A DNA stretch of 35,485 nt from an uncultured Lachnospiraceae bacterium (GTDB lineage Bacteria; Bacillota; Clostridia; Lachnospirales; Lachnospiraceae), in contig CAMWYL010000001.1 in the NCBI GenBank assembly GCA_947178465.1, positions 1-35,485 of the forward strand, read 5' to 3'. Positions 8,217 through 17,550 of this stretch are shown here, one piece after another. Below the pieces are notes generated by a model, which did no database searches, had not been told where the DNA came from, and was given only the letters and a program-made list of their open reading frames with translations. Made by a program: the position numbers and the translations under genes. The first letter of the stretch is position 1; each line of letters begins with the position of its first letter.

Positions 8217-9329
8217 CTACTTAACCCCCACATTCATTAATATTTCTTGGGCCACGTCATCCAGCGCCACTACCTGATTCACCAAGCCGGTAGCCTTCAC
8301 ACTTTTGGGCATTCCGTAAACCGTTGAGGAAGCTTCATCCTGTGCTATGACGTGTATTTTTTTTGCAGTTTCCAAATTCACGATTCCCTTGCTCCCGTCT
8401 GCTCCCATACCCGTCAGTACAACGCATACAATCTGAGAATAATTGCTGTTCTTCAGGGATTCATACATGTAATTTGCACATGGCTTTACCCCCTCCCTCG
8501 GAGGCTCATCCGTATATGTAATGACATGCTTTCCATTCTTCACAGCCACATTCATGTGCATACCGCCCTTAGAAATGTATACCGTACCGTTCTCAAGGAC
8601 ATCACCCTCTGCCGCTTCCTTGACCTTTATCTTGCTCATTGAATTCAGTCGTTCCGCCAGAGACTGCGTAAAGCCCTTCGGCATATGCTGAACAATCAGA
8701 ACCGGTGCAGCAAGCTCTGCCGGAAGCTTCGGTACTACGCTCTGCAGCGCCCTGGGTCCTCCCGTGGAACAGGCAAGGGCAACAATCTTCTGTCCGCCCA
8801 CCGCAGGTCTGCTCTTTTGGACGATACTGACAAGCTCCTGTGTGTTCATCTCACTCTTCTGCGGCCGTGCGGCGACAGACAGCGTGGAAATATTCGTCTG
8901 GCGGCTTGTCACTACTGCGTACAGGGTGTCCTGAAACTTCTTTCTGAATTCGCTGCCCTTCAGATAACCGATATTTACCGGCTTTTCGATAAAATCAATC
9001 GCGCCTAAATCCAAGGCTTCAATGGTAACAGACGCCCCCTCCCTGGAGTCCGTACTTGCCACCATGACGCGCACACGGATTTTATCCTTCTGAAGCACAC
9101 GCAAAAGCTGAATTCCGTCCATCTTCGGCATGTTGATGTCCAGTACGATACCATCGTACTGATTCTTCTTTAGAAGCAGATAAGCGGCTTCGCCGTCAAA
9201 GGCTTGCTCCACTACTTGAAATCGCTCATCTGAATTGATTATATCACACATAACCCTTCTCATAAGTGCAGAATCATCAACTACCAATATTTTTTTCTTG
9301 TTTGCACCGTTTGCTGAACCCGTTATCAT
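8217..9329 (-). CDS. cheB: Chemotaxis methylesterase/glutaminase CheB
   Basis: CheB removes receptor methyl groups (protein-glutamate methylesterase) during adaptation. Seen: an N-terminal receiver domain (about residues 12-130) with phospho-acceptor Asp64 (VLDINMPKMDG). A linker of about 45 residues follows. The C-terminal esterase carries the triad Ser188 (ACSTGGP), His215 (VQHMPKG) and Asp311 (GMGADG). The 370-residue length is normal. The ATG overlaps the stop codon of the PilZ gene (ATGA), so translation is probably coupled. The partner methyltransferase cheR is not in the window. Confidence 0.96.
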   Translation of the reverse strand: MITGSANGANKKKILVVDDSALMRRVMCDIINSDERFQVVEQAFDGEAAYLLLKKNQYDGIVLDINMPKMDGIQLLRVLQKDKIRVRVMVASTDSREGASVTIEALDLGAIDFIEKPVNIGYLKGSEFRKKFQDTLYAVVTSRQTNISTLSVAARPQKSEMNTQELVSIVQKSRPAVGGQKIVALACSTGGPRALQSVVPKLPAELAAPVLIVQHMPKGFTQSLAERLNSMSKIKVKEAAEGDVLENGTVYISKGGMHMNVAVKNGKHVITYTDEPPREGVKPCANYMYESLKNSNYSQIVCVVLTGMGADGSKGIVNLETAKKIHVIAQDEASSTVYGMPKSVKATGLVNQVVALDDVAQEILMNVGVK

Positions 9330-10063
9330 TCCTCTACCATCCCTCTGCTATTTTTTCTACTTTTTCGTTCCTCTTCAAAGATATACTTAATAATGTCTTC
9401 GCGTTCCGAATCCTTAATGTAAACAAACTTCAAGCGATTTTCATATTCATTCTCACGGTTCTCTATTTCCCTTGCATAAATCACCTTCGCGGCCAGCGTA
9501 AACTCTTTTGTTTCCTCCGACACCGTCAGCTTAAAATTCGCAAATATCAGGCTGTCCTGCCGAAAAATCTCCCTTGATACAAAACGCAGACCGCCACCGC
9601 TGATGTCAACGATAACCCCCCTCGAGAGCGTACCGTCCGTCAGCTCGCCAATGATTCCGTGTTCAACAAGAGAATAGGTCTCCTGCCGCGTCATCTCCCG
9701 CCCCCACATACCGATAATGCAGTTAAAGCGGTAATACTCTCTCCTCTGATGCTTGCGGAGGTTTGTAATCATCTCTGCTACAAGTATGTATGTACCGTTA
9801 ATTTTCTGTCTGTCAACAATCCGCACGTCCGCCTTATACATACCACCGTGTGAAAAAAAGCACACATCATAAACGCCATCCACCGGAAGCAACACCAACC
9901 GCGTCTGTTCCATCGGCATGACAATCTCAAGCTTTCCATCATCACAGATATCATATATGCTCGTTTTATAAAGTTTTATTCCCTCGGTGCCGTCCGGAAG
10001 CAGAACCTCCACTGTTGATCTCATTTCAAGCTTGTCGCCCGGCGAAATAAATTTCTCTATCAT
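9326..10063 (-). CDS. PilZ-domain c-di-GMP-binding flagellar protein (YcgR/YpfA-like)
   Basis: This 245-residue protein has an N-terminal YcgR-like barrel (about 1-100) and a C-terminal PilZ domain (about 105-235). Both c-di-GMP-binding motifs are visible: RRxxxR (R107, R108, R112 in QRREYYR) and DxSxxG (D153, S155, G158 in VDISGGG). Known relatives (YcgR, MotI/YpfA) act as brakes or clutches on the flagellar motor when c-di-GMP rises. It lies between flhG and cheB, a site that is empty in Bacillus subtilis, with GGAGG 5 nt before its ATG. Its stop codon overlaps the cheB start, so brake and adaptation enzyme are made from one coupled junction. Confidence 0.88.
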   Translation of the reverse strand: MIEKFISPGDKLEMRSTVEVLLPDGTEGIKLYKTSIYDICDDGKLEIVMPMEQTRLVLLPVDGVYDVCFFSHGGMYKADVRIVDRQKINGTYILVAEMITNLRKHQRREYYRFNCIIGMWGREMTRQETYSLVEHGIIGELTDGTLSRGVIVDISGGGLRFVSREIFRQDSLIFANFKLTVSEETKEFTLAAKVIYAREIENRENEYENRLKFVYIKDSEREDIIKYIFEEERKSRKNSRGMVEE

Positions 10064-10081
10064 TGTTTCCTCCAGCTTTTA

Positions 10082-10969
10082 CTATGATTCCTTTTTCCTG
10101 TTACCGGATATAATATGGGAAAAGAATGCCGCCATTCCGCGTTTCACCAACGCTTTATCATATTCCCTATCCATCAGTATATATGCCATTTTTTCAAAAG
10201 CAACCGCCGATTTTGCATTCGGGCTCTGTATACTCACCGGCATTTGCTGCATCACAGCCTCCTCCAAACGCCTGTCCTGTGGAACTGCTCCCAGATAGGA
10301 CAGCGGGAGACTCAAATATCTGTTCACCACCGTGTTCAGCTTATTATACATAGCCTTACCGTCCGGCTCTCCCGATACCTTATTTGCAATAACCTGTATC
10401 CGCGACTTTTCCGGTTCAAACCTCGGATGGCGGGCCAACGCCTTCAACAGAGAATAGGAATCTGTAATGGAGGTCGGCTCCGGCGTCGCCACAACAAGGA
10501 TTTCCTCGCTTGCCACCAGAAACTCAAGCACTGCATCCGATATGCCTGCTCCCGTATCGATAATAATAATATCTGCCATTGCATCCAGTTTCGTAAGATT
10601 TTGTATAATGTAATTCAGATAATCGCTGTTGAGGTTCGAAAGTCCCGCAATACCGGAGCCACCCGATATAAAACCGATGTCCATAGGCCCCCATGTGATA
10701 ATGTCCGTAATACTTTTTCCTTGGTAAATTAAGTCAGAAAAATTGTGCGTCGGCACGGTTCCAAACATAATTTCAATATTCGCCAAGCCGAAATCAGCAT
10801 CCAAAATAATAACCTTATGTCCCATTTTCTTAAATTGGCATGCTAAATTGATGGATGTATTGGACTTGCCTACACCGCCCTTTCCACTTGTAACGGTTAT
10901 CACTCTTGCAGACGGTTTAGGCGCAGGATTCATTTTAATGACATTTCTCAGTTGTTCTGCTTGATCCAT
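10082..10969 (-). CDS. flhG: Flagellum number/site regulator FlhG (MinD-like ATPase)
   Basis: FlhG (YlxH, FleN) is a MinD/ParA-type ATPase that sets flagellar number and placement by stimulating the FlhF GTPase. Seen: the N-terminal activator motif DQAEQLR (residues 2-8), the deviant Walker A KGGVGKSNTS (about 30), the switch region IILDADFGLANI and IIIDTGAGI. A C-terminal amphipathic, basic segment ends the protein, which suits membrane binding. The 295-residue length is normal. AGGAGG lies 7 nt before the ATG, and the gene follows flhF by 19 bp. Confidence 0.94.
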   Translation of the reverse strand: MDQAEQLRNVIKMNPAPKPSARVITVTSGKGGVGKSNTSINLACQFKKMGHKVIILDADFGLANIEIMFGTVPTHNFSDLIYQGKSITDIITWGPMDIGFISGGSGIAGLSNLNSDYLNYIIQNLTKLDAMADIIIIDTGAGISDAVLEFLVASEEILVVATPEPTSITDSYSLLKALARHPRFEPEKSRIQVIANKVSGEPDGKAMYNKLNTVVNRYLSLPLSYLGAVPQDRRLEEAVMQQMPVSIQSPNAKSAVAFEKMAYILMDREYDKALVKRGMAAFFSHIISGNRKKES

Positions 10970-10988
10970 ACCTTGTCCTCCTGCCTAA

Positions 10989-12221
10989 CTAACGCCTGCC
11001 GCCAAGTAATTGCTTCACTGTGGATTGCGGATTGAAATACTCTATATCGTCAGGAACACTCTGTCCGCAGGTCACATAGGAAAGCGCCGCACCCGTGTAT
11101 ATCCTCAGGTTGTAGATATTTCCCATTGTAGCCGTCTCGTCAAGCTTTGTAAATATCAGCTTGTACTCCGCAATCTCCTTATATATATCAGCCGTTTTCA
11201 TCAGATCTCTGTACTTTGTGGAGGCAGAAAGAACAAGAAATACCTCTTTCTCGGCAACCGCGTCAACAGAGTTGATCAAATCGCTCATATTCTCACACTG
11301 TGCCTCATTGTTCGGTGAATGCCCGGTCGTATCCACTAAAATATAGTCGTACTCCCGAAACTCCTCTATTGTGCTGAGAGTTTCCTTCTCCGTATACACG
11401 ACACGGAACGGTACCTCCAGGATATTCGCATAGGTACGAAGCTGCTCCGCAGCCGCGATTCGGTAGGTGTCAGCCGTCAGAAGCGCTACCTTCTTCTTGC
11501 GTTCTACCCGAAAGGAGGACGCAATCTTCGCAATTGTCGTCGTCTTACCTACACCCGTAGGGCCTACAAAAAACACTACCTTCGGCCCGCGCTCCGCTTC
11601 ACGCATCACATAGGGCTTTCCCAGCTTCAAAATCATTCTCTGATAAATCTCAGACAGCATATAGTCCAAGGTCACATCCGGCTTACAGTTCCTGTCAATC
11701 TCGTCAATGATCTCGTTGGCATATTTCTCATTGATCTCGTTATCGATCATCTTATTGTACAAAAGTCTGAGAAAATTGACGCGTGCCTTGTCCTCCTTAC
11801 TCTCTTCCTTCTTCTCAGGCTCTTCAGGTTTATTGCTCTCCTCTGCAACAGGGGCTGCCTCCTGTTGCCGCACAGTCTGCTGCTGCGAAATCTGCTTCTC
11901 GATAAGATTTTGAAGAGTGTCCAGCTTCTCCTCAAGCCCATCGCCGTCCTTGTCCGGCTCCCGCTCCAACACCGGCTTTTCTACCGGCTTCTCCACAGGC
12001 GGCTTTATTTCTTTCTTCTCTTCTTTTGGAAGGATTCCGTACCGCTCGTTCTCCTCTTCCTTGGCTACCGTGACTTCTATCTTCGTTCCCTTAAACATGC
12101 CTAGAAACCCTTTGGACTTCACGGTCTTGACGTTCATCTCGACAATCCCGTCCCCAAGCTCCTTGCGCGCGCTCTCCAGCGCCTCTTCCTTTGTCTTACC
12201 CTGAAATTTCTTAATTATCAT
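10989..12221 (-). CDS. flhF: Flagellar biosynthesis GTPase FlhF
   Basis: FlhF is an SRP-type GTPase that marks the site of flagellar assembly at the membrane. Seen: a basic N-terminal B domain starting MIIKKFQGKTKEEALESAR, and a low-complexity Glu/Lys/Pro linker (about residues 75-150). The N and G domains follow with P-loop GPTGVGKTTTIAKI, DTTGHS (switch II/G3) and TKLDETATMG (G4 region). The 410-residue length is within range. The start overlaps the flhA stop (ATGA). All nucleotide-binding boxes are present, so it should be active with FlhG. Confidence 0.95.
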   Translation of the reverse strand: MIIKKFQGKTKEEALESARKELGDGIVEMNVKTVKSKGFLGMFKGTKIEVTVAKEEENERYGILPKEEKKEIKPPVEKPVEKPVLEREPDKDGDGLEEKLDTLQNLIEKQISQQQTVRQQEAAPVAEESNKPEEPEKKEESKEDKARVNFLRLLYNKMIDNEINEKYANEIIDEIDRNCKPDVTLDYMLSEIYQRMILKLGKPYVMREAERGPKVVFFVGPTGVGKTTTIAKIASSFRVERKKKVALLTADTYRIAAAEQLRTYANILEVPFRVVYTEKETLSTIEEFREYDYILVDTTGHSPNNEAQCENMSDLINSVDAVAEKEVFLVLSASTKYRDLMKTADIYKEIAEYKLIFTKLDETATMGNIYNLRIYTGAALSYVTCGQSVPDDIEYFNPQSTVKQLLGGRR

Positions 12222-14251
12222 GCTGTCACCATTCCTACTGATTGTAATTCAACATTAGAGTCTATCTCATTGTACGAAACAACCACCAAATCCTTATAGT
12301 AATCCTCTGTCAGCCGCTTAAAATACATTCTGACAATCGGAGAGGTAATGATAATCGGATTCTTCCCCAGCTTCTCAAGTTTACCGACCTCCGTCTCCAC
12401 GGAAGCCATGATAGACTTGGTCTTGTCCGGATCCAATGTCAGATAAGCGCCCTGCTCCGTCTGCTTCACGCTGCCCATAATCTCCTGCTCCAACGCAGGA
12501 TCAAGCGTCACAACGCTCGTCGTCTCGTTCAGTGGGAAATACTTGTTTGAGATCGCCCGCTTCAAACTCTGGCGCACATATTCCGTCAAAATATCCGTAT
12601 CTCGCGTGGTCGGCGCATGGTCAGCCAGCGTTTCGAATATTGTAACCAAATCCCTGACGGAAATACCTTCTTTCAGGAGGTTCTGCAATACCTTCTGGAC
12701 ATCTCCAAGCCCCAAAAGCTTCGGCACAAGCTCCTCCACAAGTGAAGGATTCGTCTCCTTGACATTGTTGACAAGGTTCTGGATATCCTGTCTTGTGAGC
12801 AGATCCGCAAGGTACTGACGGATAATCTCCGTCAGATGTGTCGCGATAATGGAAGGCGGGTCAACAACCGTGTAGCCCACGCTCTCCGCGCGCTCTCTCT
12901 GTCCCTCCGTAATCCAGATAGCCGGAAGGTGGAAGGACGGCTCAAAGGTCGGAATACCGGAAATCTCCTCCTCAACAAACCCGGGGTTCATCGCCATATA
13001 ATGATCAAACAAAATCTCACCTTCGCTGACCTGTATGCCCTTTATCTTGATAATATACTGATTCGGATTCAACTGAATGTTATCCCGCAATCGGATAATC
13101 GGAACGACGGTACCAAGCTCCAACGCAATCTGCCGACGTATCATAACAACACGGTCCAGCAGGTCACCGCCCTGATTGACATCCGCAAGCGGGATAATAC
13201 CGTAACCGAACTCCAACTCTATCGGGTCAACCTGAAGCAGGGAATTGACGTTCTCCGGCTTACGGATCTCATCCGCGCTCTCCTCCATCGTATCCGTCTC
13301 GGCTTCAATCTGCGCAACCTCGATCGTATTGGCAATTATCCGCCCGCAGATAATAAATACCGCACCCATAATAACGAAAATTAACGGGTTCAACGGCGTC
13401 ACGATTCCCAAGAACGCAAGCACCGCACCTACCATATAAAGCACCTTCGGCATACCGAAAAGCTGGCTTACAAGCACGGTACCGAAATCCGCCTCCTTGG
13501 AGCCCTTCGTTACCAAAACACCTGTTGCCAACGAAATCAGCAGTGAGGGAATCTGGCTCACCAGACCGTCACCAATCGTAAGAATCAAATATTTGTCCGC
13601 AGCCGCACCGATATCCATCCCCTGCCTGAGCATACCCGTAACAATACCACCGACAATATTAATACCTGTAATAATAAGACCGGCCGCCGCATCTCCCTTT
13701 ACATACTTCACGGCACCGTCCATAGAACCGAAAAAGCTCGATTCATCCTGAAGCTTCTCCCTGCGTCTCTTTGCCTCCGCATCGTCAATCGCACCGGTAT
13801 TCAAGTCCGCGTCAATCGCCATCTGCTTACCGGGCATCGCGTCCAAGGTAAAACGCGCCGTTACCTCTGCGACACGTTCTGAACCCTTGTTAATAACCAC
13901 AAACTGTACAATCAATAAGATAACAAATATGACAACACCGACAACCAAATCGCCTGCGCCTACGAATTGTCCAAAGGTCGTAACAACGTTTCCCGGATTA
14001 CCGGTTGTCAGAATAAGTCGTGTGGATGATACGTTCAGCGCAATTCTGAAGAGCGTCGTAAACAGCAAAATCGTCGGATAAAATGACATATCCAGAACTT
14101 CCTTCGCAAACATTGCCGTAAAAAGAACAGTAAATGCAATCGAAATATTTAACGCCAACAGAACATCCAGCATTGTACTGGTAATCGGCACAATCAACAT
14201 GACTACAGCGGACAACACATATAACGCTACACCTATATCGGCTTTTTTCAT
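12218..14251 (-). CDS. flhA: Flagellar type III export gate protein FlhA
   Basis: FlhA forms the nonameric export-gate ring through which rod, hook and filament subunits are exported using the proton motive force. Seen: eight predicted membrane helices in residues about 1-325. The FHIPEP-family loop contains TARFTLDAMPGKQMAIDADL. A large cytosolic C-terminal domain (about 350-677) binds chaperone-substrate complexes. The 677-residue length is normal. A GGGGG tract lies about 11 nt before the ATG. It is preceded by a 151-bp gap after flhB, the longest inside the export-gene block. Confidence 0.96.
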   Translation of the reverse strand: MKKADIGVALYVLSAVVMLIVPITSTMLDVLLALNISIAFTVLFTAMFAKEVLDMSFYPTILLFTTLFRIALNVSSTRLILTTGNPGNVVTTFGQFVGAGDLVVGVVIFVILLIVQFVVINKGSERVAEVTARFTLDAMPGKQMAIDADLNTGAIDDAEAKRRREKLQDESSFFGSMDGAVKYVKGDAAAGLIITGINIVGGIVTGMLRQGMDIGAAADKYLILTIGDGLVSQIPSLLISLATGVLVTKGSKEADFGTVLVSQLFGMPKVLYMVGAVLAFLGIVTPLNPLIFVIMGAVFIICGRIIANTIEVAQIEAETDTMEESADEIRKPENVNSLLQVDPIELEFGYGIIPLADVNQGGDLLDRVVMIRRQIALELGTVVPIIRLRDNIQLNPNQYIIKIKGIQVSEGEILFDHYMAMNPGFVEEEISGIPTFEPSFHLPAIWITEGQRERAESVGYTVVDPPSIIATHLTEIIRQYLADLLTRQDIQNLVNNVKETNPSLVEELVPKLLGLGDVQKVLQNLLKEGISVRDLVTIFETLADHAPTTRDTDILTEYVRQSLKRAISNKYFPLNETTSVVTLDPALEQEIMGSVKQTEQGAYLTLDPDKTKSIMASVETEVGKLEKLGKNPIIITSPIVRMYFKRLTEDYYKDLVVVSYNEIDSNVELQSVGMVTA

Positions 14252-14402
14252 GTCTTTCGTTTCCCCCTTTAAGGGCGTCTCTTCTTAATGGCCCCCAAAT
14301 ACTCCCATTTTCCTTTTTATATAAATTATCGCATATTTGGTGTAAAAAGTACATAATCAAACGCAATTTTTTTCAAAAAGAATGCGGGAACTTTTCCCAA
14401 CC
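14252..14402 (-). promoter_or_regulatory. flhB-flhA spacer: weak hairpin and extended -10 motif
   Basis: On the minus strand this 151-bp spacer first shows a small GGGAA-AAG-TTCCC hairpin (14398-14386) followed by T5 (14379-14375), a poor terminator. Then comes TGCGATAAT (14333-14325), an extended -10 with a 5/6 hexamer but no clear -35. No supported gene lies here. It could give flhA and downstream genes a secondary promoter. Confidence 0.3.
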
Positions 14403-15515
14403 TTAAATTCGTCCCTGCATTTTGTAGACCATTGCAAGAACCTCCGCAACCGCCTGATACAATTCCGGCGGCACCTCCTCGCCAACCTCCACGTTCGCGT
14501 AAAGCATTCTGGCGAGTGGCTTATTTTCCACGATTTCCACGTTATTTTCCCTTGCAAGCTCCTTGATCTTCTGTGCCAGATAGTCCGCACCCTTAGCAAG
14601 CACCCGCGGCGCCGATGCCTCCTCCGGATTATATCGGACAGCCACCGCAAAATGTGTCGGATTCGTGATGACCACGTCGGCACTTGGTACATCCTGCATC
14701 ATACGCCTCTGAGAAGCCTCTCTCATCTTGTTACGGATTTTACCCTTAATCTGTGGGTCTCCTTCGGCGTTCTTATACTCGTCCTTTACCTCCTGCTTCG
14801 TCATCTTGATATCCTTGTTGAACTTATATCGCTGATAGATTAAGTCAACAAAAGCAATAATCAGATAAACCAACGAAATCCGAAGGCCGGTATTAATCAC
14901 AATGCTCCCGATTACCTCAAGGGCCTGATTGAGCGGCATACCGTAAAACTTGAAAAGATACACCCACTCGTCCTTTACCGTGGAATAAACAATCGCGGTA
15001 ATCAGGATCACCTTCGCAATGGACTTTAAAAGCTCCATCAGCTTCTCCGCAGAAAACATTCTCTTGAATCCGGAAAGCGGATTCAGCTTGCTGAACTTCG
15101 GTTGCAAAGGCTTCGTCGAAATCTTAAAGCGAAACTGAAGCATATTGATAATGAATGCAAGGGCGATACCGACCACAAAAAACGGAATCAGCTCTATCAA
15201 AAGCTCCAGATAAACGTTCTTTATCAATGTATGGAAATCCTGTGAGATAATCATACCGCTCCAATAAGTGGTATATGCAGGCAGCTTCTCATACACCATT
15301 CCGAAAAGTCCTATAAAACGCTCTCCCATTTTTCCTACCCAGAACTTTAAAATCAGGAAAAGCGCAATCAGTTCCACCGCGTTTGACAGTTCTTTACTTT
15401 TCGGGACCTTACCTTCTTTTCGGGTATCCTCTTTCTTCTTGGTGGTAGCTTCTTCTGTTTTCTCCCCGCCCGGTCCCTCTGCCGCGAAGAACTGTAAATT
15501 TAACTCCAAAATCAC
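14403..15515 (-). CDS. flhB: Flagellar export apparatus protein FlhB
   Basis: FlhB is the export-gate component that switches substrate specificity from rod/hook to filament proteins by autocleavage. Seen: four membrane helices (about residues 40-210), the cytosolic linker with EVKDEYKNAEGDPQIK, and the cleavage motif NPTH at 285-288. The start chosen is GTG at 15515, whose GTGA overlaps the fliR stop and which has GGAGGG 6 nt upstream. This gives 370 residues. The frame remains open 73 codons further upstream, but those codons are antisense-like and overlap fliR, so they are not part of the protein. Confidence 0.94.
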   Translation of the reverse strand: MILELNLQFFAAEGPGGEKTEEATTKKKEDTRKEGKVPKSKELSNAVELIALFLILKFWVGKMGERFIGLFGMVYEKLPAYTTYWSGMIISQDFHTLIKNVYLELLIELIPFFVVGIALAFIINMLQFRFKISTKPLQPKFSKLNPLSGFKRMFSAEKLMELLKSIAKVILITAIVYSTVKDEWVYLFKFYGMPLNQALEVIGSIVINTGLRISLVYLIIAFVDLIYQRYKFNKDIKMTKQEVKDEYKNAEGDPQIKGKIRNKMREASQRRMMQDVPSADVVITNPTHFAVAVRYNPEEASAPRVLAKGADYLAQKIKELARENNVEIVENKPLARMLYANVEVGEEVPPELYQAVAEVLAMVYKMQGRI

Positions 15516-16294
15516 ATCATACCCTCCACCATTGCGACCACCATGATCCGCACCTGCGTTGTTATAAAGTTGCAGATATCCGGAAGCATCCTTATCGTTA
15601 GCAGAAGCACGCTCAGCCCCGCCAGCAACTTCAATTGAATACCGACGGAAAACATGTTCATCTGCGGCGCAAGTTTTGCCAACAGGCCCAATACCACATT
15701 CATCAGCGTGATACACGCAAAGACCGGCAGACATATCCGAAAACCGATAATAATATAATCACTGAGAAACCGTATCAATGATGCAAGCAGACTTTCCAAA
15801 TTGAAATGTACGCCTCCTACGGGAATCAGTGTATAGGTCTCCATCAGGGCCTTCATAAAATACCGATGCAGTCCCGTTGTATAGAGAATCAAAAGCACAC
15901 CATACTGCAAAATCATACCGGTTATAGAGGCCTGTTCATTCGTCGTCGGGTCAAATACATTCGCCATCGACAGGCCGATTTCCATATCCATAATTCTTCC
16001 TGCAAATAAAACAATGGAAGTACACAGTTGAGCCCCCAAACCGATCAATAGGCCTACCGCCACTTCCTCTATCACAATTATACAATATCCAAGCACTGTA
16101 CCGTATTCCGGAAGCGTCTCCAAAGGTCCAAAGGAATATATCAGATATGCCACAAATACGCTCAGTGCTATTTTTACGTTATTGGGGATTCCTCTTGTGC
16201 TGAAAAACGGAGCTGCAAATACAAAGCTTGCCACCCTCACAAAGACCAACAGGCACAACTCCAGTTCAGCCATCGAAAAAGATAATCTTACCAT
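15512..16294 (-). CDS. fliR: Flagellar export apparatus protein FliR
   Basis: FliR is part of the FliPQR core that forms the export channel in the MS ring. It is a hydrophobic protein with about six membrane segments and typical motifs AAPFFSTRGIPNNVKI and GLAKLAPQMNMFSVGI. The start is the ATG at 16294 with AGGTG 6 nt upstream (260 residues). A GTG at 16303, overlapping the fliQ stop, is the alternative and adds three residues. The stop overlaps the flhB start. Confidence 0.93.
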   Translation of the reverse strand: MVRLSFSMAELELCLLVFVRVASFVFAAPFFSTRGIPNNVKIALSVFVAYLIYSFGPLETLPEYGTVLGYCIIVIEEVAVGLLIGLGAQLCTSIVLFAGRIMDMEIGLSMANVFDPTTNEQASITGMILQYGVLLILYTTGLHRYFMKALMETYTLIPVGGVHFNLESLLASLIRFLSDYIIIGFRICLPVFACITLMNVVLGLLAKLAPQMNMFSVGIQLKLLAGLSVLLLTIRMLPDICNFITTQVRIMVVAMVEGMM

Positions 16295-16299
16295 CGTTA

Positions 16300-16569
16300 T
16301 CACCTAATATATACAGAAAAATTCTGCCATAAATTAGTCATATAGGTCACCATCTGATTCAGCATCCAATGCCCCAAAAGCATCAATATCAGAAACATGC
16401 CGACCACCTTCGGCACAAAAGTAAGCGTCTGCTCCTGAATCGAAGTAACCGTCTGAAAAATACTGACCGCCAAACCGATTACCAACGAGACCAACAACGG
16501 CGGCGCCGCCGTCTTTAACACGACAAACAGCCCCTCCTGCATAATATCCGTAACTGTTTCTATTGTCAT
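16300..16569 (-). CDS. fliQ: Flagellar export apparatus protein FliQ
   Basis: This 89-residue protein has the two long hydrophobic helices of FliQ, which wraps the FliPQR export channel. Seen: LKTAAPPLLVSLVIGLAVSI, then the family motif QTVTSIQEQTLTFVPKV between the helices. The length is exact for the family. It lies between fliP and fliR in the universal order. Confidence 0.95.
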   Translation of the reverse strand: MTIETVTDIMQEGLFVVLKTAAPPLLVSLVIGLAVSIFQTVTSIQEQTLTFVPKVVGMFLILMLLGHWMLNQMVTYMTNLWQNFSVYIR

Positions 16570-16599
16570 ACTACAACCATGCCCTTCCCCATTCTAACC

Positions 16600-17514
16600 T
16601 TACATAAATGTCCGCACAAGATAAACAATAATCAGATTCCACCCGTCTGCCAGCACAAAAAGCAAAATTTTGAACGGCATGGAAATCGTTGTCGGCGGAA
16701 GCATCATCATACCCATACTCATCAGAACGGATGCAACCACCATATCTATCACGATGAACGGCACGTAGATTACAAATCCCATAATGAATGCCGAACGCAG
16801 CTCACTGATAATAAATCCCGGTATCAATACAGATGTCGGAACCTGAGCAAGCGTCTCGCCATCCCAAGGCGTATTGGACATCTCCATAAAGGTCGCTATA
16901 TCCTGTCGCTGCGTCTGTTCAAACATAAACTCCCGCATCGGAGCCGCCGCAACTTCCATGGCTTCCTCGAACTCCAGCTCTCCGGCTTCAAAAGGAAGCA
17001 CCGCCTCCGTATATACCTGACTGAACACCGGCTGCATGATAAAAAAAGTCAAGAATAACGAAATCGCAATTAACACTTGATTCGGCGGCGCAGACTGCGT
17101 GTTTAAAGCCTGCCTCGTGAAATGCAGAACTATGAGGATACGCGTAAACGAGGTAACCGTCACCAACAAAATCGGTACGATTGCGATTGCTGTCAGAATC
17201 AACATCAGCCGCAACATACCGTTCAGCTCTCCGTTCCCACTGCTATATGAAAAAGTCAGACTGTTCGATATATTCAGATCCGCCAGATCCTCCGGTGTCT
17301 GCGCACTTCCCGGTTCATTGATATTCGTCCGGTTCTCATCCACCGGCCGCTCATCCAAAATCTGACCTGCCGTAATATCGTCATCGGCTGTGGCGCTCGC
17401 CACAACAACATCTGCAGCCGTAATTGTCACTACCATAAAAAGCATATACAGTAATTTTCTCAACTCATGCTTTATATTGTACTTTTTACTTGTGTCTTTC
17501 ATAACAATAATCAC
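16600..17514 (-). CDS. fliP: Flagellar export channel protein FliP
   Basis: FliP forms the pentameric core of the export channel. Seen: an N-terminal basic segment and a hydrophobic signal sequence (about residues 20-42), then a short acidic periplasmic stretch. The family helices follow with LLVTVTSFTRILIVLHFTRQ, APPNQVLIAISLFLTFFIMQ and PFIVIDMVVASVLMSMGMMM. GTG at 17514 gives 304 residues; the ATG at 17502 is an equal candidate, since neither has an ideal ribosome site. The central family motifs are complete. Confidence 0.94.
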   Translation of the reverse strand: MIIVMKDTSKKYNIKHELRKLLYMLFMVVTITAADVVVASATADDDITAGQILDERPVDENRTNINEPGSAQTPEDLADLNISNSLTFSYSSGNGELNGMLRLMLILTAIAIVPILLVTVTSFTRILIVLHFTRQALNTQSAPPNQVLIAISLFLTFFIMQPVFSQVYTEAVLPFEAGELEFEEAMEVAAAPMREFMFEQTQRQDIATFMEMSNTPWDGETLAQVPTSVLIPGFIISELRSAFIMGFVIYVPFIVIDMVVASVLMSMGMMMLPPTTISMPFKILLFVLADGWNLIIVYLVRTFM

Positions 17515-17550
17515 AACTTTCCGTAACGTTTCAGGACTATGCCCATCTTA

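Noticed and set aside
13998..14366. 122-codon minus-strand ORF across the flhB-flhA gap
   Set aside because: It is out of frame with flhA and its sequence is a frame-shifted shadow of the FlhA N-terminus.
15516..15734. 73-codon upstream extension of flhB
   Set aside because: It overlaps fliR, has no ribosome site and unusual composition. GTG at 15515 has GGAGGG and the GTGA overlap, and gives the family length.
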